Source of the DNA: Pachypanchax playfairii
Taxonomy: Eukaryota; Chordata; Actinopteri; Cyprinodontiformes; Aplocheilidae
Assembly: GCA_006937955.1 (NCBI GenBank)
Contig: SSNP01000295.1
Coordinates: forward strand, 26,419 to 90,418
Length of the DNA stretch: 64,000 nucleotides
Direction: 5' to 3'
Below the pieces are notes generated by a model that worked only from the letters and a program-made list of their open reading frames with translations, did not search any database and was not told where the DNA came from. Below are positions 24,801 through 33,800 of this stretch, one piece after another. Each line of letters opens with the position of its first letter. Positions within the stretch are counted from its first letter, which is position 1. Position numbers and translations under genes: made by a program.

Positions 24801-27800
24801 GCTCTTACTCTTTCTCGTGGTTAACATCTCGGAGGCGTCGGCCACTCAGATCCCTGCAGGCCTCACGATTGGTTGTTTTCTCAATCTGAGCCCCCAAAGC
24901 TCGCAGCATGGAGCCAAAACCTGAAACACAAGGAGCTGTTAGATAACAACCAAAACAGATTTAAAACAACCAAAAATGATATTGAAACCCAGAAACATAT
25001 TTTTATGATTGTAATTTGGTAGGATTTGTATAATTGGTTTTCAACAAAAAACAATATTGTTTTATTTACAGATGATGACGTTTAATTTGGATCTATAGAT
25101 CAAAAATGTAAGCATATTCAGTTTTTAGTTTATAATTTGATAATTTTAGGAAAATTCTTTATTCATAAATGTTTTCTTTTGAAAGTTTGAATTTGTTGTT
25201 TTTAAAAAAATACTTTTATTTTTTCTGTAGGGCCCTTCAAAAAATAAAAAGTAAGAATGCCACAAAACTCGTCATTTATCAGTCTGTTTAATTTAACACT
25301 CGTCTTTTGTTCTTTTTCATTGTATTTTTTTATTCAGAATTCTTTCATTACATTTATATTGTGTGCTTTGCTGCTTAGATTTTGTGTTAGTTGTTTTTGT
25401 GAGAAGTTACAATGCCACAAGAAACACACTCAACAGGGAAATCAGAGCAGCAAAGAAACAATCGCTGTCCAAATTCAGGGTCTGCATTCTTCTAAGGACG
25501 TATTTTAAGGATGTTATGTCACACCGCCACAACGAGAACTGTCCAAATTCCAACGATTCTTCAAATACTTCCTCGAGATGCATAGTGTTTTTCCCTAAAT
25601 TTTAGGATGGTCTGATGTATGGACTGATGTATGTACTGGAATGTCCTCTGTGAACCTCATGGAGACAACATCAACACCATGACTGAGTGTGTGACAGATT
25701 ATATAAACTTCTGTGTGGACAGCATCGTACCAACAAGAACTGTGAGGTGCTTCCCCAATAACAAACCCTGGATCACCAGAGACCTGAAAAAGCTGCTGAA
25801 CATCAAAAAGAAAGCCTTCAGGGATGGTGACAGGGAGTTATTAAAGACAACACAAAAACAACTTAAAGCACAAACAAGGAAGTGCAAGGAGGACTACAGG
25901 AAGAAGCTAGAGAGTCAGCTCCAGCAGAACAACGTGAGGGATGTGTGGTCTGGAATGAAGAAGATCACCGGCTTCAAGGTAAAGGGGGACCAGACTGATG
26001 GAGGTCTGGACAGAGCTAATGAACTGAACATGTTCTTCAACAGGTTCAGTTCCCCCCCTGCCTCCAGCCCCACAGACCACACACCCTCCATGAGCCCACA
26101 GCTCAATCATGGACCAGAACACTGCATCATCTTCCTCCACCTCAGAGCATCCAAAGACCTCCTCTGCCTCCACCTCCACTCTGTCTGTGACCTGCAACCA
26201 GGTCAAGAAACAACTGGAGAAACTGAACCAGAACAAGGCTGCAGGTCCAGATGGTGTCAGTCCCAGAGTTCTCAAGACCTGCTCAATGCAACTATGTCCA
26301 GTTCTCCAGCACCTTTTCAACACCAGTCTGAGACCAAACTGACTAACCAAACCAAACGACTACAGACCAGTTGCCCTGACATCTCACGTCATGAAAGTCC
26401 TGGAGAGACTCTTACTGGCTCACCTCAACAAGCAGGTCAGCACCTTTCAGGACCCATTACAGTTTGCATACCGTAATGGGCTTGGGGTGGAAGATGCCAT
26501 CATCTACCTGCTTCACAGAGCACACGCTCATCTGGACCAATCAGGCAGCACTTTGAGGGTCATGTTCTTTGACTTCTCAAGTGCTTTTAACACAATTCAG
26601 CCTGCTTTGTTATGTGAGAAGCTCCATAAATTCCAGGTGGATTCCTCCACAACCTCCTGGATTTATGACTACCTCACAAACAGACCACAGTTTGTGAGAC
26701 TGGGGGGTTGTGTGTCTGGGATGGAGGTCAGCAGCACTGGAGCGCCACAAGGAACTGTACTCTCACCATTTCTCTTCACGATGTACACCTCTGACTTCCA
26801 GTACAACTCTGAGTCCTGTCATCTGCAGAAATACTCTGATGACTCTGCAGTTGTTGGGTGCATCAGTGAGGGACAAGAAGCTGAGTATAGAGAACTGGTC
26901 AGTCAGTTTGTGAAATGGTGCGGTAACAATCATCTCGTTTTAAATACCAGCAAAACTAAGGAGATGATTGTTGACTTCAGGAGGAGAAAGAATCAACACA
27001 GCAGTATTTCCATCCTAGGAGAGGAGGTAGAGGTGGTGGAGGAATACAAGTACCTTGGAGTTCAGCTGGACAACAGACTAGAGTGGAAATGCAACACAGA
27101 ATACATCTACAAGAAAGGTCAGAGCAGACTCTACTTCTTAAGGAAGCTGAGATCTTTTAATGTCTGCACCAAGATGTTGCAAATCTTCTATAGTTCTGTT
27201 TATTTAAATCATGTTTTCATTCTTCTACTTATGCTTTTGTTTCATGTAAAGCACTTTGACTTGTCCTGTACATGAATTGTGCTATACAAATAAACTTGCC
27301 TTGCCTTGCCTTGTGGAAAGTGCAATCAGCTTCGCAGCCATCTGCTGGGGCAGCAGCATCAGAACCAGAGACTTGAAGAGAATCAACAAACTGATCAGGA
27401 AAGCTGGATCTGTGCTGGGAGTATCTCTGGAGCCGCTGGAGCTGATTGTACAAAAAAGAATGCTGGACAAGCTGATGAAGATGATGGAGGACTCTTCTCA
27501 CCCTCTGCACGACACAGTGATCAAACAACAGAGTGTGTTCAGTGAGAGGCTTCTTCAGGTCCGATGCAAGACCGAAAGATACAAAAGATCATTCCTGCCT
27601 GCAGCTATTAGCCTCCACAACAAGAACAGACCTTGATTGTTATTATTGTATTGTTGTCTTCATTGTTGTTTTTATTGTTGGACAAAAAAAAACAAAACTA
27701 CTACAACCTTGAATTTCCCTTCTGGGATAAATAAAGTATTTTTCATTTCATTTCATGTATGTAGACTCAGTTCTGCACTCATTTTATGTCGATAATTGTT

Positions 27801-30800
27801 TGCAATCTCTGCCTTCCGCTTTGCAGGCACGACCTCTTATCGATAACATCAGAGAGCTGCTATCCACAGGTGGTTTCGAAATCCCACAGTGGGCCAGTAA
27901 CTACCCAGAGGCCATTGCTCATCTTCCCACTGAAGCAAAGTCACCTACCTGTGAGATGGTTAACTGATCACCAACCAGACCCAAAAGAATCAACTCTAGG
28001 ATTAGCATGGCACTGCTCCACAGACCAGATTGCCTATAGACGTCGGCCAGTTGTTCCTCAGGACCCAACTATGAGAAACATCTACAGTGTCCTCGCCTCT
28101 CAATACGACCCATTGGGTTTCATCATCCCCTTCACAACCAGGGCAAGACTTATTGTCCAGCGCCTGTGTCAGTAGGACAGAAACGGGGACAATGCTATTG
28201 AGGGTGAGTTACTCCAGCGGTGGCAAGAGTGGGTGAGTGAGCTACAGTATCTACCAGAAATTTGTCTGCCCAGGTGTTACACTGCTATAGCTCCAACTCA
28301 AGAGGGAGCTTTCCACATGCATGTATTCTGTTATGCCTCAGAAAGTGCTTATGGAGCAGTGGCATACTTAACATTTCGATCTGCAGAACATGAGGTCCAC
28401 ACTGCGTTTGTTAAGGCCAGATCACAAGTAGCCCCCTGCAAGCAACTGTCGATTCCCCATTTGGAGCTGTCTTGCTGGGGCACAAATGTCTAGACTCCTC
28501 CTCAGCGAGCTTACAAATCAAATACTTTATTAATCCCCGAAGGGAAATTAAGTGTTGTTGTAGCTCAGTTCTTTTTCAGGGAGCCATTGTAGAAGGTTCA
28601 AGCTGTGGACAGGAAGGTTCTCCTGTAGAGGGATCTAGCCGTGGACGGGAAGGATCTCCTGTAGAGGGTTCTAGCCGTGAACGGGAAGGATCTCCTGTAG
28701 AGGGTTCTAGCTGTAGACGGGAAGGATCTCCTGTAGAGGGTTCTAGCCGTGGACGGGAAGGATCTCCTGTAGAGGGTTCTAGCCGTGGACGGGAAGGATC
28801 TCCTGTAGAGGGTTCTAGCTGTAGACAGGAAGGATCTCCTGTAGAGGGTTCTAGCCGTGGACGGGAAGGATCTCCTGTAGAGGGTTCTAGCCGTGGACGG
28901 GAAGGATCTCCTGTAGAGGGTTCTAGCCGTGAACGGGAAGGATCTCCTGTAGAGGGTTCTAGCCGTAGACGGGAATGATCTCCTGTAGAGGGTTCTAGCC
29001 GTGGACGGGAAGGATCTCCTGTAGAGGGTTCTAGCCGTGAACGGGAAGGATCTCCTGTAGAGGGTTCTAGCCGTGAACGGGAAGGATCTCCTGTAGAGGG
29101 TTCTAGCCGTGGACGGGAAGGATCTCCTGTAGAGGGTTCTAGCTGTAGACAGGAAGGATCTCCTGTAGAGGGTTCTAGATGTGGACGGGAAGGATCTCCT
29201 GTATAGGGTTCTAGCTGTAGACAGGAAGGATCTCCTGTAGAGGGTTCTAGCCGTGGACGGGAAGGATCTCCTGTAGAGGGTTCTAGCCGTGAACGGGAAG
29301 GATCTCCTGTAGAGGGTTCTAGCCGTGAACGGGAAGGATCTCCTGTAGAGGGTTCTAGCCGTGAACGGGAAGGATCTCCTGTAGAGGGTTCTAGCTGTAG
29401 ACAGGAAGGATCTCCTGTAGAGGGTTCTAGCCGTGGACGGGAAGGATCTCCTGTAGAGGGTTCTAGCTGTAGACAGGAAGGATCTCCTGTAGAGGGTTCT
29501 AGGTGTGGACAGGAAGGATATCCTGTAGCGGTCTGTGCTGCAGCGGATTATGAAGAATCTTCTGGCTGAAGACACTCTGTTGTTGAGTTACTGTGTTCTG
29601 AAGAGGATGATGAGGGTTCTCCATCATGTTCTTCATCCTCCTTTGGACAATCAACTCAAGAGACTCCAGTTCAGTCTCCAGGACAGAAACAGTCCTCCTT
29701 ATCAATCTGTTCAGCCTCTTCATGTCAATTGCTCTGATGCTCCGCCCCCAACAGGTGACTGCAGGTGTGATCAGCTGACAAACTCCTCTTCAAATCTCTG
29801 TCTGCCCGTATTGTTTGAAAGCCAGACAGAGACACACTGGAGTCCGGAATATGTTCCTTTAGCCATGTCTCAATAACGCGCATGATGCTGCATTCCTGAT
29901 ACTCTGGCTGGGTCTTCAACAGAGTTCATCCATTTTGTTAGCAAAGAGATCTCACATTTGTTAATATGACTGATGGAAGTGAAGGTTTGAACTTCCTCTT
30001 TCTCTCTCTTCTCTTTGCTCCTGTTCTGCATCCACGTCGTCTTCTTTTGAGCTCATCAGGGATCCAGAGTTTCAATTTGAGGATTATTTCAGCCTTATGC
30101 CAGGCGGACACTGTGCGATTTTAGAAATCTGACTGTCGGGGAAATGCTCCCACTGTACGACTGGGTTTGTCAATCGTACTCTATTTGACCCTACAACATG
30201 TGTACTTATTGCTGGGTTTCACTCACGTGACTCGGAAGCCGCGCGAAACTCAAATGGGGGTCAGGAAGTGTTTCACTTGGCCACAACAACACAGCGCGAT
30301 GTCAGAAAGCGACTATAGTAAGGCTTTAAATGGACTAGCACAGACGCGATATCGCGAAAAAATATATCTTCATTTAGGTTATGACCCGTATAGTTTAAAA
30401 AAATCGGACTTTAAATACAGTCTGGAGGATTTACCCTGTATTGAAGCTATCGAAATAAACTCTAGTCCTGCATACCTCTTTTTACACAGCAAATCAAATA
30501 AAAGCCTTCAAAAGCCTGGAAGTCTACAACTATTTTGTATCAGTTTGGGTCAACGATTTAGGATCCAGAGAAGCTTTAAATGGCTGCCGTCTTGTTTTTG
30601 CACGGGTACGTCGTGAGTTGTGCTACTTTTAATTAGTGATAATAATACTATTGCTAATGCTAATAACGAGTGTGTTTATGTGCTAGTATCTACATGTAAT
30701 ACCTTGTTATGCCTTTTTAAATCCAAATTTCTATTAGATTTGTTTGATTTTAAGTAATTTCTCTATATATTTCTATAATGTAGTTAAACCATTCACAGAG

Positions 30801-33800
30801 ATCCACAGAACCCCCCATAAAAAAGTGGTATGTGGCCAGAGAAGAACTTGTTTATCTGCCATTTTTGTAGATGTGTTTCTAAGTACCGGTAAATGTTCAC
30901 TAAAACACTAGAACATTTATTAAACCCATTTATTCAACATTTTAGAAAGTGATCGCTGCAAACTCTAGCATTGTCTGTTTCTGCACGTCTTGTTTTTAGC
31001 TCGAGATAAGTGATCCATTTCTTCCGTCTTCTTTCGGTAAGCTTTTTAAAATTAAGACTTTTGTGGCACACGACTTTCGAGACACAAAAAAAACGTTTGT
31101 CTTTCTCCCAATTAGAGCGGTTTCAACAACCGTAGACCGCACAGATTTGGGGCATTTTTAAGCCGAATCAGCAGAGTTCAGCAGGGTTCTGTGCAGCGGT
31201 GGTTACTTCCTGACCCCCATCTGCATTTGGTGACATCAACGCTACGTCATGTGAAACCCAGCAATACTGTACGACTGATGTCAGCCACGATTATTGACAA
31301 CCACGACTACTTGTCTGCGTCAGTCGGTGTGTGACGGCACGACGTGCTCGAGTGTGAACAACGAAAAATAAAGATTCCTAGTTCCTATGACAACCACAGC
31401 GTGCCTGACAACAAGATGGCGAGCAGGCAGAAAGTTGTTGCAGTTGTGTGCGCTGAAACTAAAAAAAAAAGGAAAAGGATTTGGGTACGTGAATGGCTGA
31501 GGAGACGTGGTTGGTATGGGATGTCCATCCTTCATCAGGAGCTTAAGGTAATGTTAATGTTAAACTAAATATTGTTTTACAGTAGCTATGATAGTTTCAT
31601 GTTAGCATTAGTCAGCCAATGTTGCTCCACAATTGTCTTCTGCGCAGGTGCGAACGTAGAATTGTGACGTAACACCAGTCACACTGTACGAGCTACGGTG
31701 AAAATTTCTGACAATCCAGAAGTTTGATCAGGAGGTCGCAGCATTATCGTTAGAACGTAGCAGCAATTAATCCTTCCTCGTGAGTGTTCTCACACTGTGC
31801 GGCTTACGACCTCCCGACCGGACATCTCAACACTACGATGTTTCCACGATGACGCAGCGTGGTCTGCTACAGCAAAATCGTGGTGAAATCCCCTCAAAAT
31901 CGCAGTGTCCGCCCGGCATTAGAAATGTCAGTTAGTTGCCATTTCTTGTAAATAAGTCTCTTGTTGTCATGGTGACACATCATAAGTGGCAAAAAAGTGA
32001 GAAATCAAGCAAAAAACTCAATCAGCACAGCACCCAAACCAGAAGAAAAGTATTTAGAAAATATTTCCAGAAGAAAAAACTAGCAAGAAATACTCAAAAA
32101 CAACAAAAAATGCTAGCAAATGCTAGCAAAGTCACAGAGCTACTCTAACAAGCTGCCACCAGTATGCTGCTCATCAGTGACATTACTCTATGGACCGATT
32201 CTACCACTGTGTTGAATTGAATCCAGTCCGAGTCCTGCCACTACAAAATATTTGTAGGTACTCGTATTGCTGAAATACAGGATTTGACTGAGGCCGCCAG
32301 CTGGAGGTATGTCCCCACTGCTCTAAACCCAGCAGATGACATTACCCAGGGAAAACCATTACGTGAGCTGTCAAAACCTAGCCAGTAGATGGATGGGCCC
32401 CACTTCCTAAGACAAACATCCGAGCAGTGGCTAGCACTATCTGCCGTGGGTACAGACACTGAAGATAACACTGAGTTAAAGAAATCCGTTGTCTGAACAC
32501 CACCATTTCTGTACAGCACGACACCTGGGTTGATTTGGTGCAGGCCACCTACCTGTCTTCTCACCGGGCAGCTGCCCCTCCAATGTCAGCAGCACAGCGG
32601 CTAGAGACAGAAGTTCAACTTCTCAAACAGGTACAACAAGACAGCTTCCCTGTTGAAGTACATGCACTTAAGTCTGGTAAACAGGTGCACAAGGACAGCA
32701 GACAGAGCGAACTTTCCGAGTAGGTGGCCATCTCCGGCAAGCAGAGCAGATGGACATTGACATTCTGCATCCTATTGTGTTGTCACCGGATCACTCTACT
32801 ACTCAGCTCATCATTAAAGACTATGATATGCGTCTCCTGCATCCTGGCCCAGAACGTGTCTTTGCCGAATTGAGACACATGTATTTGATTTTAAGAAGCA
32901 GACAGGCTATATGAAAGTATCGGCATCGCTGTCTGGAGTGTAAGAAGTGGAGAGCCAATCCTGTTTTACCTAAGATGTCTGATCTCCCAGTTACCCACCT
33001 GTATTTGCACTAGCCTCCATTCTGGTCCACAGGAACTGACAGTTTTCACCCTTTCACCATAAAGATAGGCAGAAGGCAAGAGAAACGCTGGGGAATTATA
33101 TTCAAATACCTTACGACCCGCTGCATTCACCTCGACCTCCTCACTGGCATAGACACCGACTCTTTTCTCATGGCTCTGCGCAGATTCATTGCTCGAAGAG
33201 GAAAACTCTTTGAAATACTGAGTGACCAGGACACCAACTTCAAAGGAGAAGACAGAGAGTTACAGGAGGCATTCAAAGTGATGGAGCCACAACTGCAGGA
33301 GAAGCTCAGTGAACAGAGCATCACTTTCCGCTTCAACCCCCCACATGCTCCACATTTTGGGGGGGCCTGGGAACGGGAGATCCGTTCAGTCAAATCTGCA
33401 CTTCAAGTAGTTCTCAAGCGTCAATCGGTGCCAGAGGATATGTTGCTTACAGTTCTTATAGAAGTGGAAGACATACATTATTCCAAGTAGAGCTGGGCGA
33501 TAGAATGATAACAATATGTATTGTGAAATGACTTTTTCCTCAATAGAAAAATGAAACTATTGCGATAGACATCATCTCTTTCTCTTCCTCTCTTAAAAAA
33601 AAAACAAAAAAACATAAGAACTGCCAATCCACATTAAGTAGTGCAGACACGATCCAATCACAGCTGCAGCTTCACATCACGTGACTTGTTACGAACAGCA
33701 CAAGCGCCAAGCCACACATGTGTATTTGTTTGGGAAGCAGCCAGCGGCCGTGCAGTCTGGGTAATGGAGGAAATGAGTGTGCCGAAAAGAAAAAAATCAA

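Larger units (their letters stand above)
28505..32145 (-). mobile_element. L2-like element inserted in the BEL/Pao copy, carrying a minisatellite
   Basis: Minus strand. The L2 3' terminus is at ~28515-28560 ('cttaatttcccttcggggat'). The C-terminal polymerase coding region is at ~29530-29745 ([39 protein letters not shown]). The endonuclease N-terminus is at ~29800-29960 ([22 protein letters not shown]), directly abutting the C-terminal part, so most of the polymerase is deleted. Upstream sequence to ~32145 is interrupted by a Harbinger element. BEL coding sequence resumes after 32145. Confidence 0.75.

Noticed and set aside
28598..29575. A 325-codon Arg/Ser-rich frame resembling an RS-domain protein
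   Set aside because: It is the 36-bp array read in one frame; the [11 protein letters not shown] repeat is derived from L2 plus array, not from a splicing factor.
33127..33490. Integrase-like frame as a domesticated host gene
   Set aside because: It is the integrase part of a BEL/Pao copy with stops and frameshifts on both sides and a hAT insertion in it.
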